From contig NZ_BAHC01000026.1 of NCBI RefSeq assembly GCF_000298195.1, positions 1 through 35,740 on the forward strand: 35,740 nucleotides of DNA. Reading direction: 5' to 3'. Of this stretch, positions 15,646 through 23,864 are shown in pieces. The position numbers and the translations under genes are program-made. Numbering within the stretch: position 1 is the first letter of the stretch; each line of letters starts with the position of its first letter. Under the pieces are notes generated by a model. That model made no database searches and had not been told where the DNA came from. It worked only from the letters and a program-made list of their open reading frames with translations. The stretch is from Gordonia rhizosphera NBRC 16068 (lineage in GTDB: Bacteria > Actinomycetota > Actinomycetes > Mycobacteriales > Mycobacteriaceae).

Positions 15646-17697
15646 TCAGATGGGCGCAGCCATCTGCTGAGGTCTCGGGTAGTGATCCGAACTCTCATCC
15701 CGTTCACCTGGCTCGACACTGTCGGCCGTCGGCATGACGAGTACTGGGATCGACGAGTTGGCGGCCACGGTGGCTGCGACGCTGCCTTGGATGTGCCCCA
15801 GGATTCCCGCGCGTCGATGGGGGGCGATCACGATCACGCCGGCGCGATGCTCCTCGGCTGCGGTCAGGATCCCCTGCCAGGTCGGTGCGGCCTCCACGGC
15901 GACGCCTCGTGCCCGGAATCCGACTGTCTCGGCAAGATCTGCACCGCGGGCCGAGGTCAGCTCGGCGGCGCGGCGCACGGCAGCGGCGTTGTTGGCGTCG
16001 AGATGCAGGTCGCTGGTAGGGGGGAAGCCGACGTCGGCGGGTTGCCAGACGCAGACGACGATGGCGTCTCGGTCTTCGGCGAAGTGCCCGGCGGCCCGAG
16101 TAATGGCTTTGTCGGCGAGATCACTGCCGTCGTAGGCGAAGCAGATCGGTCCGCTCGCGCCCGGCACAGGGCCATCGAGCCTCGGGTGTGTCAGACGTGC
16201 GGTTGCCGACTTTGGTTGTCCGGACAATGCGGAGGTCGGCACCTTGCGGATTCGCGCGAGCAACGGCGGTGACAACCATCCGGGTTCTTCTCCGTCGAGG
16301 AATCGATCGACGTCGGGTGTGCTGGGTCGTGCGCCGCTGGCCGCGTAGATCGCCACGCCGAAGACGGCGCCGGCCACGGCGAGGGCGAACCCGATCCACA
16401 GCGCGTAGCTCGTGCCGACGGAGCGGTCGGTGGCCACGGTGAGCGCGAAGTGGGCAAGTACCGGAGCGACCATGAACGCGGCGACGGCACGCAGCAGCTC
16501 GATGACCGCGAACACCCGCTGCAGGCTGTTGGACCGCAGTGAGAAGCCGACGACGAACAGTGCCGGAGCCACGGTCGCACCGAGGGCGAGTCCAGTGAGC
16601 GCCGCACCCAGCATGACCAGCGGTTGGTTGGCCGGTAGGGCGAGCTGGAACACCAGGATGCCGACCGCCAGCAGCGCCATGCCGATCAGCGGGAGAAAGT
16701 GCACCGCGCGGCGGGAAATGACGGTGCCGAACACCACCGCCATGACGATCGCGCCGCCGAGTTCGGGCAGATACAGGATGCCCACGCGCAGGGGGCTCAG
16801 GTGTTCCATCAGGGCGTTGGCGGTCAGGGTTGTCGCGGCCACCGATCCCGCTGCGGCGAACAGAGCGACACCGACGCCGGCGACGGGGATCGAACTTGTG
16901 AGCACCGAGCGGATGGTGAGCAGGGGTCGGGGCGAACGGAATTGGTACACGATCAACACCACGATCAACACCAGTCCGGCCAGCATCGGCCCTAGGACCT
17001 CGATATCGGTCAGGGCGTGCGTGGTCAGCGCGGATGCCCCGACGAAGGCCAGGACGCAGCCGGCCGCGGCCAGGCCGATCGCCCGCAGGTCACGCGGCGC
17101 ATCCGGGTCGGCGGGTGGGGCGTCGTCGAAGGTCAGCACCGCCATCAGTAGCGCCAGCAGGGCCACAGCGGCGATCACCCAGAACAGGGGTCGCCATTCG
17201 TCAGCGGCGGACTGCACCCCGCCCAGGAAGGGGCCGAGGGCGACGGCGCCGAACACGCACATGTTCATGATCATCGCCGTGTGCCGCAGTCGCTGTTTCG
17301 GGAAACCAATGGTCAGCGGTGGCGCCGCGGCGATGAGCAGCATGCTGGTGGCCAACCCGAGCAGGATCAGGCCGCAGGTGAACATGGCCCCGGTGCGCGC
17401 ACCGGCTGCGAGCACGGCGCCGGTGACCAGCACGACGGCGTAGACCAACAGCATTCGCCGTTGCGGCAGGTGCTGGGCGAGTTGCACCGCCAGCACGGTG
17501 CCGGCGGCGTAAGCCGCGTTCCCGAGTCCCAGACTCAGACTCATGGCCTGTGCCGACATATCGAGCTGGTCGGTGATCGTGGGCACCAGCGGTTCGATCG
17601 CTGCGGACAGCGCCAGATAGGGGATCAGTGCGAACGTCACCATGACCGCGACGGCCGGGTAACGCCCGGCGAGAGGGCCCTGCCGCATCAGCAGCAC
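15646..17697 (-). CDS. MFS transporter fused to a universal stress (Usp) domain
   Basis: A 683-aa membrane protein. Residues 1 to about 450 hold 12-14 hydrophobic segments of a DHA-type major facilitator, with the segment 1 start APYLALS-like and a central loop near 190-200. After a linker, residues from about 520 (GPICFAYDGSDLADKAI) to 660 (GSVAATVAANSSIPVLVMP) form a UspA-like nucleotide-binding domain. The fusion suggests transport tuned by ATP/AMP level or stress state. It is encoded just upstream of the LuxR regulator, so it may import the substrate or export an intermediate of the catabolic operon. The GTG at 17697 or ATG at 17688 are both possible starts; neither has a strong ribosome-binding site. 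Confidence 0.85.
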   Translation of the reverse strand: MLLMRQGPLAGRYPAVAVMVTFALIPYLALSAAIEPLVPTITDQLDMSAQAMSLSLGLGNAAYAAGTVLAVQLAQHLPQRRMLLVYAVVLVTGAVLAAGARTGAMFTCGLILLGLATSMLLIAAAPPLTIGFPKQRLRHTAMIMNMCVFGAVALGPFLGGVQSAADEWRPLFWVIAAVALLALLMAVLTFDDAPPADPDAPRDLRAIGLAAAGCVLAFVGASALTTHALTDIEVLGPMLAGLVLIVVLIVYQFRSPRPLLTIRSVLTSSIPVAGVGVALFAAAGSVAATTLTANALMEHLSPLRVGILYLPELGGAIVMAVVFGTVISRRAVHFLPLIGMALLAVGILVFQLALPANQPLVMLGAALTGLALGATVAPALFVVGFSLRSNSLQRVFAVIELLRAVAAFMVAPVLAHFALTVATDRSVGTSYALWIGFALAVAGAVFGVAIYAASGARPSTPDVDRFLDGEEPGWLSPPLLARIRKVPTSALSGQPKSATARLTHPRLDGPVPGASGPICFAYDGSDLADKAITRAAGHFAEDRDAIVVCVWQPADVGFPPTSDLHLDANNAAAVRRAAELTSARGADLAETVGFRARGVAVEAAPTWQGILTAAEEHRAGVIVIAPHRRAGILGHIQGSVAATVAANSSIPVLVMPTADSVEPGERDESSDHYPRPQQMAAPI

Positions 17698-17731
17698 CGA
17701 TCCGACAGAGGGTCGTGAGAACTGCCCAGCG

Positions 17732-17771
17732 CATCATCAATTAGATAAATCATTAAAAGCATTATAAGCAT
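17732..17771 (-). promoter_or_regulatory. AT-rich promoter/operator patch of the MFS-Usp gene
   Basis: A 40-bp tract that is mostly A/T in a high-GC region. On the minus strand it contains a consensus TATAAT (17761-17766) about 65 bp before the MFS start. The segment around 17737-17754 is an imperfect palindrome of the MarR/TetR operator kind. No good -35 box is visible. Confidence 0.4.
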
Positions 17772-17928
17772 GGATTGTGTAGCTTGTGGTCGCTCACCGC
17801 TGTTCCCACCTGGGGAGACCTGTGAGATGAATCTCAGGGCTCTCGGAGGGGCTTCGCCGGCCGTACTCGAAGGTGGATGTCGCGCTCAGAGCGCCAGATC
17901 TTGTCGGCCACGGGAGGCGGGCCCGATC

Positions 17929-17945
17929 GAACGAAGCGCTCGTTC
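17929..17945. promoter_or_regulatory. Inverted repeat in the MFS/CNNM intergenic region
   Basis: GAACGA-agcgc-TCGTTC, 6-bp arms, with no gene overlapping. It could be an operator for either divergent unit. There is no further support. Confidence 0.2.
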
Positions 17946-18135
17946 TTCTGGTTCTTCGCCGCACTCGGTGAGCAACGGGAATTACCTGCGCGGTGTGGCG
18001 GCGGTGGCGGCGCCGATCTGCTCAGCAATGTCTCCGTGCCGGGAACCGAACCGACGCTCCGGCCGTTCGACTTGAACAACCCGGTACGCTGAACACCCTG
18101 AACACCGAAATCCGGGTCCCGACACGAGAGAGACG

Positions 18136-18240
18136 ATGAGACGCGCCAAGCGCCGAAAACGCCGCCGACGATCTACCCACCCGCACCCCCCGACGTCTGA
18201 CGACCACCCGGGCCCGACCAGCCGGCGGCTGTCATGCTGA
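18136..18240 (+). CDS. 34-aa arginine-rich peptide overlapping the CNNM start
   Basis: A short ORF starting with ATG after GAGAGA. The first 13 residues are MRRAKRRKRRRRS, and the rest is rich in Pro, His and Asp. Its TGA at 18238-18240 overlaps the ATG of the first CNNM gene (18234), which has no ribosome-binding site of its own. It therefore may be a coupling leader peptide, or a small basic protein. If the downstream gene is leaderless, this ORF is chance. Confidence 0.45.
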   Translation: MRRAKRRKRRRRSTHPHPPTSDDHPGPTSRRLSC

Positions 18241-19607
18241 CCCTCCTCGGCATCGCCATCGGCATCCTGGTCATCCTGATCATCACCGCCCTGACCGGCT
18301 ACTTCGTGGCCCAAGAGTTCGGCTTCATGGCCGTCGACCGGTCCCGTCTGCGCGCCCGCGCCGAAGCCGGCGACACCGCCGCGGCCCGCGCTCTGACCGT
18401 CACCCGCCGGACCTCGTTCATGTTGTCGGGCGCGCAGCTCGGCATCACCGTCACCGGTCTGCTCGTCGGCTATGTCGCCGAGCCACTCATCGGCCGCGGC
18501 GTCGGCAACCTGCTCGGCGACGTCGGCATTCCGGTGGCACTCGGGGTCACCATCGGCACGGTCGTCGCCATCGGATTCTCCACCATCGTGCAGATGGTGT
18601 TCGGGGAGCTGTTCCCGAAGAACTTGGCGATCGCACGCCCCGAACCGGTGGCCCGGTGGCTGGCCCGCTCCACCACGATCTACCTGGCGGTATTCGGGTG
18701 GCTGATCGCGCTCTTTGACAAGTCGTCGAACCTGTTGCTCCGCGCGCTGCGCATCGAACCCGTCCACGACGTCGAGCACTCGGCCACCCCGCGCGACCTC
18801 GAACACATCGTCGCCGAGTCCCGCGACGCCGGCGACCTGCCCGTCGACCTGTCGGCCCTGCTCGACCGAGTTCTCGACTTCCCCACGCGCACAGCCGGCC
18901 ACGCGATGATCCCGCGCACCCGCGTGGACACCGTCCGCGCACAGGAGCCGGCCGCGTCGGTCCTCCATGCGATGGGTACCGGGCACACCCGGTACCCCGT
19001 CGTCGACGATCGCGCGGACGTCGTCGGTGTGGTCCATCTCCACGATCTGCTGGTCTGGGCGGACGGCCCGGCCGACGCCACGACCACCGCCGCCGACCTC
19101 GGCCGGCCCGCAGTCATCGTGCCCATTTCGTTGCCGCTGACCGAGGTCCTCGACCAGATCGGCGCTGCGTCCGACGAGATGGCCGTCGTCATCGACGAAT
19201 ACGGCGGTTTCGCCGGTGTCGTGACCGTCGAGGACATCGCAGAGGAACTCGTCGGCGAGATCGACGACGAACACGACGCAGACGTCGCGACCGCGATTGA
19301 CCGGACCGACGACGGCTGGCGGGTCCGGGGTGACGCGCATCTGGACGAGGTGTCCCGGGTGGTCGGCCACGATCTGCCCGAGGGGGATAACGAGACCGTG
19401 GCCGGTCTGGTCATCGCCGAGTTCGGCGGGCTGCCGGAGATCGGCGACAGCGTCACGGTCGACCTATCGCACGACCCGGTCCCGCTCGACACCGACGAAC
19501 CAGTCCCGACCACGGCGACGATAACGGTGCTGTCGGTGGACCGGCATGTGCCGTCGTCGGTGCTGCTGACCATTCCGGCGCCAACCGTCCAAGGGAGCGC
19601 CCGATGA
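18234..19607 (+). CDS. CNNM/CorC-type membrane protein with CBS pair (first of two)
   Basis: A 457-aa protein. Residues 1 to about 190 form a DUF21/CNNM transmembrane domain with an N-terminal membrane helix (LLGIAIGILVILIITALTGY), the GAQLGITVTGL segment, and VFGELFPKN. A CBS-domain pair follows at about 205-325 (MIPRTRVDTV ... EYGGFAGVVTVEDIAEELVGEI), then a CorC/HlyC C-terminal domain to about 440. Members are proposed Mg2+ or other ion transporters controlled by nucleotides at the CBS pair; old annotations say hemolysin. It overlaps the next CNNM gene by 4 bp (ATGA), and the two likely form a complex or heterodimer, as in paired CNNM genes of mycobacteria. Confidence 0.92.
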   Translation: MLTLLGIAIGILVILIITALTGYFVAQEFGFMAVDRSRLRARAEAGDTAAARALTVTRRTSFMLSGAQLGITVTGLLVGYVAEPLIGRGVGNLLGDVGIPVALGVTIGTVVAIGFSTIVQMVFGELFPKNLAIARPEPVARWLARSTTIYLAVFGWLIALFDKSSNLLLRALRIEPVHDVEHSATPRDLEHIVAESRDAGDLPVDLSALLDRVLDFPTRTAGHAMIPRTRVDTVRAQEPAASVLHAMGTGHTRYPVVDDRADVVGVVHLHDLLVWADGPADATTTAADLGRPAVIVPISLPLTEVLDQIGAASDEMAVVIDEYGGFAGVVTVEDIAEELVGEIDDEHDADVATAIDRTDDGWRVRGDAHLDEVSRVVGHDLPEGDNETVAGLVIAEFGGLPEIGDSVTVDLSHDPVPLDTDEPVPTTATITVLSVDRHVPSSVLLTIPAPTVQGSAR

Positions 19608-20620
19608 GCAATCCGTGGATCGTCGCGCTGGTCACCGTCACCCTGATCGCGGCCAGCGCCTTCTTCGTCGCCGTCGAGTTCGCCCTGATCGCGGCGCGAC
19701 GGCACCGGCTGGAGGACGCGGCCGAAACCAGCCGCTCGGCGCGCGCCGCGCTGCGCAGCGCCTCGGAACTCTCCGTGCTGCTCGCCGGTTCGCAGCTCGG
19801 CATCACCGTCTGCACACTGGCACTCGGTGCGGTCACCAAACCGGCCGTGCACCACTGGCTCACGCCGATGTTCGAGGTATGGGGTATGCCGACCTGGACC
19901 GCCGACATCGCCGGATTCGTGCTCGCACTCATCGTCGTCACGTTCCTGCACCTCGTCGTCGGCGAGATGGCACCCAAGTCGTGGGCGATAGCACATCCCG
20001 AACGGTCGGCGACACTCCTGGCCATCCCGATGCGGGCGTTCATGTGGCTGACCCGCCCGGTTCTCACCCGACTCAACGCGTTGGCCAACTGGTGTCTGCG
20101 CCGGGTCGGTGTCGACCCGGTCGACGAGGTGGGCGCCGGGCAGGATGCCGACGCACTGCGGCACCTGGTCGAGCATTCGGCGACGGTCGGTACGCTCGAC
20201 GAGCGATACCACGCGCACCTGTCGGGAGCTCTGGAGTTGCAGCGGCTGACGGTCGCCGACGTGCTCACACACGACACGGTGAGCGCCGTCGACCCCTCGG
20301 CCACTCCCGCGGAGATCCGGGCGGTGTCGCTGTCGACCGGCCATCGTCGACTGCTTGTGCGGGACAGGGATTCCGACGGCACCAGGTTTGAGGGCGTGGT
20401 GCATGTCCGGGACTGTGTGTCTGCGCCGGCCGGGGTTGTCGCAGCCGATCTGATGCGTCCGGTGCCGACCTTCGGCGCGGACGAGCCGGTCTACAAGGCG
20501 CTCGCGAGGATGCGGGAGACCCGCCGGCACGTGGCCGTCGTCGTCGACGAGAACCGTGTCGCGGGCGTGCTGACCCTGCACGACGTCCTCGATCGTCTCC
20601 TCACGACGCCTTCCCGCTGA
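19604..20620 (+). CDS. CNNM-type membrane protein with CBS pair (second of two)
   Basis: A 338-aa protein. The DUF21/CNNM domain includes GSQLGITVCTLALG and VVGEMAPKSWAI. CBS motifs follow from about residue 215 to the end (VAVVVDENRVAGVLTLHDVLDRLL). It lacks the CorC/HlyC C-terminal domain of its partner, which fits a division of labour in a heteromeric transporter. Translation is coupled to the first gene by an ATGA overlap. The stop codon is the start of a 22-bp tandem repeat. Confidence 0.92.
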   Translation: MSNPWIVALVTVTLIAASAFFVAVEFALIAARRHRLEDAAETSRSARAALRSASELSVLLAGSQLGITVCTLALGAVTKPAVHHWLTPMFEVWGMPTWTADIAGFVLALIVVTFLHLVVGEMAPKSWAIAHPERSATLLAIPMRAFMWLTRPVLTRLNALANWCLRRVGVDPVDEVGAGQDADALRHLVEHSATVGTLDERYHAHLSGALELQRLTVADVLTHDTVSAVDPSATPAEIRAVSLSTGHRRLLVRDRDSDGTRFEGVVHVRDCVSAPAGVVAADLMRPVPTFGADEPVYKALARMRETRRHVAVVVDENRVAGVLTLHDVLDRLLTTPSR

Positions 20621-20704
20621 TCGAGTGTCTCCCATCCGCCGATCGAGTGTCTCCCATCCGCTGATCGAGTAGGCGCGAACGGAGTGAGTGGCGTATCGAG
20701 ATCA
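20617..20704. repeat. 22-bp tandem repeat plus imperfect palindromic repeat
   Basis: GATCGAGTGTCTCCCATCCGC-type units begin at 20619 and 20641, and a third, diverging copy begins at 20663 (period 22). The third leads into an imperfect inverted repeat that ends GCGTATCGAGATCA at 20704. The array starts at the CNNM stop and ends on the gluQ stop, so it fills the whole space between convergent genes. It could be a dispersed repeat of the genus and may act as a bidirectional terminator. Confidence 0.6.
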
Positions 20705-21631
20705 CTCGCCCCACTCGCTCATGGAGTAGATCCACGGCTCGCGGGGGAGTTCGTTGGGGCGGAACCGATCTGCCAGGTCGGCGAGCTCGACGGACTCGTG
20801 CCGGCCTGCGAGCCCCAGCGAGTGGGCGATGTGGTTGAGAACTCCGGAGGCGGTCACACCACGTTCCAAGAGATCGGCCAGCGTCACCGCACCGTCACGC
20901 TTGCTCAGCCGAACATGCTTGGGATTCAACACCATCGGCACGTGCGCATACTCTGGCGGCCGGTGGCCGAGCAGTGTGGCGAGGTACGCCTGCCGCGGCG
21001 CCGACGAGAGCAGGTCATCACCGCGGACCACCTGATCCACACCCTGGGCCGCATCGTCGACGACGACCGCCAGGTTGTAGGCCGGTGTCCCGTCGTTGCG
21101 TTGGACGACGAAGTCGTCGACCATCCCGGTGTACTCGCCGTGCAGGATATCGGTGACGGTGAACCGATCCACGTCTGTCCGGATGCGAATGGCCGGTGGT
21201 CGTCCCGCGGCCCGGCGTTCGGCGCGCTCGGCGGGGGTGAGGTCGCGGCAGGTGCCCGGGTAGGCGCCCTGCGGGGCGTGCGGTGCCGACGGCGCCTCCA
21301 GGATCTCCCGGCGGGTGCAGTAGCACTCGAAGGTCCGTCCCGCGTCGCGGAGGGTGTCGACGACGACCCGATACGACGAGAGCCGCTGCGACTGATACAC
21401 GACCGGCGGATCCCAATCGAGACCGAGCGCCGCGAGATCCGCGAGTTGCTGTCGGTCGGCGCCGACCGCGGTCCGGTCGAGGTCCTCCATCCGGATGTAG
21501 AACGCCCGTCCCGTCGTGCGGGCGAACAGCCAGGCCAGCACAGCCGTGCGCAGATTGCCGACGTGCAGCTCACCCGACGGTGACGGCGCGTAGCGTCCCG
21601 CCGGCGGCGGCGCGGCTTGTTCGGGGTCCAT
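20702..21631 (-). CDS. gluQ: Glutamyl-Q tRNA(Asp) synthetase
   Basis: A 309-aa, truncated glutamyl-tRNA synthetase-like enzyme lacking the anticodon-binding domain, which is diagnostic. It shows RYAPSPSGELHVGN (HIGH-like, 13-26), a zinc site from C103, C105, Y124 and C128 (CYC ... YPGTC), and LSKRDG as the KMSKS counterpart. The enzyme activates Glu and attaches it to queuosine in tRNA(Asp). The ATG at 21631 starts the usual N-terminus; the frame stays open upstream only inside the divergent ligase gene. A TAAGGT box (21640-21645) 8 nt before the ATG suggests a leaderless transcript. Confidence 0.93.
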   Translation of the reverse strand: MDPEQAAPPPAGRYAPSPSGELHVGNLRTAVLAWLFARTTGRAFYIRMEDLDRTAVGADRQQLADLAALGLDWDPPVVYQSQRLSSYRVVVDTLRDAGRTFECYCTRREILEAPSAPHAPQGAYPGTCRDLTPAERAERRAAGRPPAIRIRTDVDRFTVTDILHGEYTGMVDDFVVQRNDGTPAYNLAVVVDDAAQGVDQVVRGDDLLSSAPRQAYLATLLGHRPPEYAHVPMVLNPKHVRLSKRDGAVTLADLLERGVTASGVLNHIAHSLGLAGRHESVELADLADRFRPNELPREPWIYSMSEWGE

Positions 21632-21639
21632 TGCGGATG

Positions 21640-21645
21640 ACCTTA
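21640..21645 (-). promoter_or_regulatory. Candidate -10 box for leaderless gluQ
   Basis: The minus strand reads TAAGGT, matching TANNNT, and ends 8 nt before the gluQ ATG. This is the spacing expected when transcription starts at the start codon. Only 25 bp separate gluQ from the divergent ligase gene, so the promoters overlap. Confidence 0.35.
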
Positions 21646-21656
21646 CAAGTGGGACG

Positions 21657-22721
21657 ATGGGAGCCGTGGACCTCCCGGTAATGCCGCCGATCGCCCCGAT
21701 GCTCGCCAAGGCCGTGACGACGGTGCCCGACCAGCCCGACGGCGATCCCGCGTGGTCGTATGAGCCGAAGTGGGATGGCTTTCGGGCCTTGATCTTTCGA
21801 GACGGCGACGAAGTCGCCATCGGATCACGCGGTGGCAAGGACCTGGCCCGGTACTTCCCCGAACTCGTTGCCGCCGCCAAGGCCGAACTACCCGAGAAGG
21901 CGGTGGTGGACGGTGAGATCGGCGTCCCGGCCCTGATCGGCGACACCCACCGGCTGGACTGGGACTCGCTCGCGCAGCGGATACATCCGGCCGAGTCCCG
22001 GATCAGGATGCTCGCCGAGAAGACCCCGGCCATCTTCATCGGCTTCGACGCCCTCGCGCTCGGCCCGGCCCGTGTCATGGGTGAACCCTTCCCGGTGCGT
22101 AGGGAAGCGCTGCTCCGCGCGATCGACCCCGATCAGGGCGCCGATCGGCGGCTGTACGTGAGTCGCGTGACCAGAGACCCGGCGGTGGCCGCCGACTGGT
22201 TCACCGCCTTCGAGGGCGCCGGTCTCGACGGCGTCGTCGGTAAACGCCTCGACGGCGGCTATGTCGAGGGCAAACGCGAGATGGTGAAGGTCAAGCACAA
22301 GCGCACAGCCGACTGCGTGGTCATCGGCTACCGCGTGCACAAGAGCGGCACCGGGCTGGGCTCGATGCTGCTCGGCCTCTACCACGACGGCGCCGTGCAC
22401 ATGGTCGGCGGCGCGGGCGCGTTCTCCGACGCCAAACGCATCGAACTGCAGCAGATGTTCGAACCGATGCGCCTGGACCCCGAGGCACCCGCACCGGGCG
22501 AACCGACCCGCTGGCGGTCGGAGAAATCCGGTGAATGGATACCTATTCGGCAGGAACTCGTCGCCGAGGTTGCCTACGACCAGATGGAGAACCACCGGTT
22601 CCGGCACACGGTGAAGTTCCTGCGGTGGCGGCCGGACCGGGACCCGGAGAGCTGTGGTTACGCCCAACTCGAGGTACCGCTCACCTATGACCTGCACGAT
22701 GTGCTGGAAGGATCGTCCTGA
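21657..22721 (+). CDS. ligC: ATP-dependent DNA ligase, LigC type
   Basis: A 354-aa ligase close in size and motifs to mycobacterial LigC. Motif I is EPKWDGFR with the adenylated lysine K38. Other ligase motifs are seen as VVDGEIG, GFDALAL, GLDGVVGKRLDGGY and MVKVKHKRTADCVV, followed by an OB-fold domain. ATG 21657 is given; GTG 21666, which begins VDLPVMPPIAPML, matches the known LigC N-terminus and may be the real start. It is followed after 1 nt by the PrimPol gene. The pair acts in gap filling and sealing during excision-type DNA repair in mycobacteria. Confidence 0.92.
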   Translation: MGAVDLPVMPPIAPMLAKAVTTVPDQPDGDPAWSYEPKWDGFRALIFRDGDEVAIGSRGGKDLARYFPELVAAAKAELPEKAVVDGEIGVPALIGDTHRLDWDSLAQRIHPAESRIRMLAEKTPAIFIGFDALALGPARVMGEPFPVRREALLRAIDPDQGADRRLYVSRVTRDPAVAADWFTAFEGAGLDGVVGKRLDGGYVEGKREMVKVKHKRTADCVVIGYRVHKSGTGLGSMLLGLYHDGAVHMVGGAGAFSDAKRIELQQMFEPMRLDPEAPAPGEPTRWRSEKSGEWIPIRQELVAEVAYDQMENHRFRHTVKFLRWRPDRDPESCGYAQLEVPLTYDLHDVLEGSS

Positions 22722-22722
22722 C

Positions 22723-23802
22723 ATGGCCTCTCGTTCGCCGGCCGAGGAACTCGACGTCGACGGCATCGCCGTCCGGATGAGCAACCCGGACAAGATCTAC
22801 TTCCCGGGACTCGGCGAAAACGGTGGCCGCAAAAGAGATCTCGTCGGCTACTACCGGACGATGGCCCTACCGGTCAACGGGCCCGAGGGGCCGATCATGA
22901 CCGCATTGCGCGACCGGCCCACCTTCCTGCAACGGTTTCCCGACGGCGTCGACGGCGACGAGATCTACCAGAAGCATATCGCCAAGAAGCGACCCGACCA
23001 CGTCCAATCGACGCGCATCGTCTTCCCTTCGGGCAGAACGGGTGACGCCCTCAAACCGACGGTACCCGCCGACATCGTGTGGGGCGCCAACCTCGGGACG
23101 GTCACCTTCCACAGTTGGCCCACCGTCTCACCCGACAACGACCACCCCGACCAGCTGCGCATCGACCTCGACCCGCAACCGGGCACCGACTTCGACGATG
23201 TCCGGCGCGTCGCCGTCGAGGTGCTGGCCCCGCTGCTCGACGAATTGGGGTACACGGGTTTTCCCAAGACCTCGGGTGGGCGCGGAATCCACGTGTACGT
23301 CCCGATCGAGCCGAAGTGGGATTTCATCGCGACCCGCCGTTGCGTCATCGCCGTCGCCCGCGAGATGGAACGCCGCGACCCGGAGTCGGTGACCACCTCC
23401 TGGTGGAAGGAGGAACGGGGCGAACGGATCTTCATCGACTTCAACCAGAACGCCCGCGACCGCACCATGGCATCGCCGTACTCGGCGCGGCGCAGCTCCA
23501 ACGCCCGCGTGTCCACACCGGTCACCTGGGAGGAGCTCGCGGAGGTCGACCCCGATGACTGCACCATCGCCACCGTCCCGGATCTCGTTGCGCGCCGAGG
23601 CGATCCGATGACCGACATCGCAATGCACCGCCGCGGAATCGAGCCTCTGTTGGAGATGGTGCAACGCGACGACGCCGACGGTCTCGGCGACATGCCCTAC
23701 CCGCCCAGCTACCCGAAGATGCCGGGCGAACCACCCCGCGTCCAGCCGAGCAAGAAGGTGGCCGCGCACTGGGACGAACAGGGCAACCGTATCGAGGACT
23801 GA
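22723..23802 (+). CDS. LigD-PolDom-like primase-polymerase (PrimPol-C)
   Basis: A 359-aa archaeo-eukaryotic-primase-type polymerase. The catalytic aspartates D148 and D150 are in LRIDLDPQPG. SGGRGIHVYVPI and the N-terminal motif MSNPDKIYFP are typical of the LigD polymerase family. No ligase or nuclease domain is attached, so it is a stand-alone PolDom like that encoded beside LigC in mycobacteria. The ATG at 22723 follows GGAAGGA; an in-frame upstream extension lies inside ligC and is rejected. It probably fills short gaps, preferring ribonucleotides, before LigC seals. Confidence 0.92.
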   Translation: MASRSPAEELDVDGIAVRMSNPDKIYFPGLGENGGRKRDLVGYYRTMALPVNGPEGPIMTALRDRPTFLQRFPDGVDGDEIYQKHIAKKRPDHVQSTRIVFPSGRTGDALKPTVPADIVWGANLGTVTFHSWPTVSPDNDHPDQLRIDLDPQPGTDFDDVRRVAVEVLAPLLDELGYTGFPKTSGGRGIHVYVPIEPKWDFIATRRCVIAVAREMERRDPESVTTSWWKEERGERIFIDFNQNARDRTMASPYSARRSSNARVSTPVTWEELAEVDPDDCTIATVPDLVARRGDPMTDIAMHRRGIEPLLEMVQRDDADGLGDMPYPPSYPKMPGEPPRVQPSKKVAAHWDEQGNRIED

Positions 23803-23864
23803 GCGCGGCGGCCGACCGCGGATTGACGATTGTCGATGCCGACCGGGGCTCCTAATCTGGAAGT

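Larger units (their letters stand above)
17698..18135. other. 438-bp divergent intergenic region
   Basis: This lies between the MFS-Usp gene (left) and the CNNM locus (right). It holds an AT-rich patch near the MFS start and an inverted repeat at 17929-17945. Open frames here on both strands lack ribosome-binding sites and recognisable products, so I call no gene before 18136. Confidence 0.5.

Noticed and set aside
17982..20635. Very long open frames on the minus strand opposite the two CNNM genes
   Set aside because: They are antisense to two clear membrane proteins, contain low-complexity charged sequence and have no recognisable domain. Long antisense frames are expected in high-GC DNA.
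20617..20704. CRISPR array
   Set aside because: The 22-bp units are directly adjacent with no spacers, and no cas genes are present.
21632..22078. In-frame upstream extension of gluQ
   Set aside because: It runs antisense into ligC. The GluQ family starts at the ATG at 21631.
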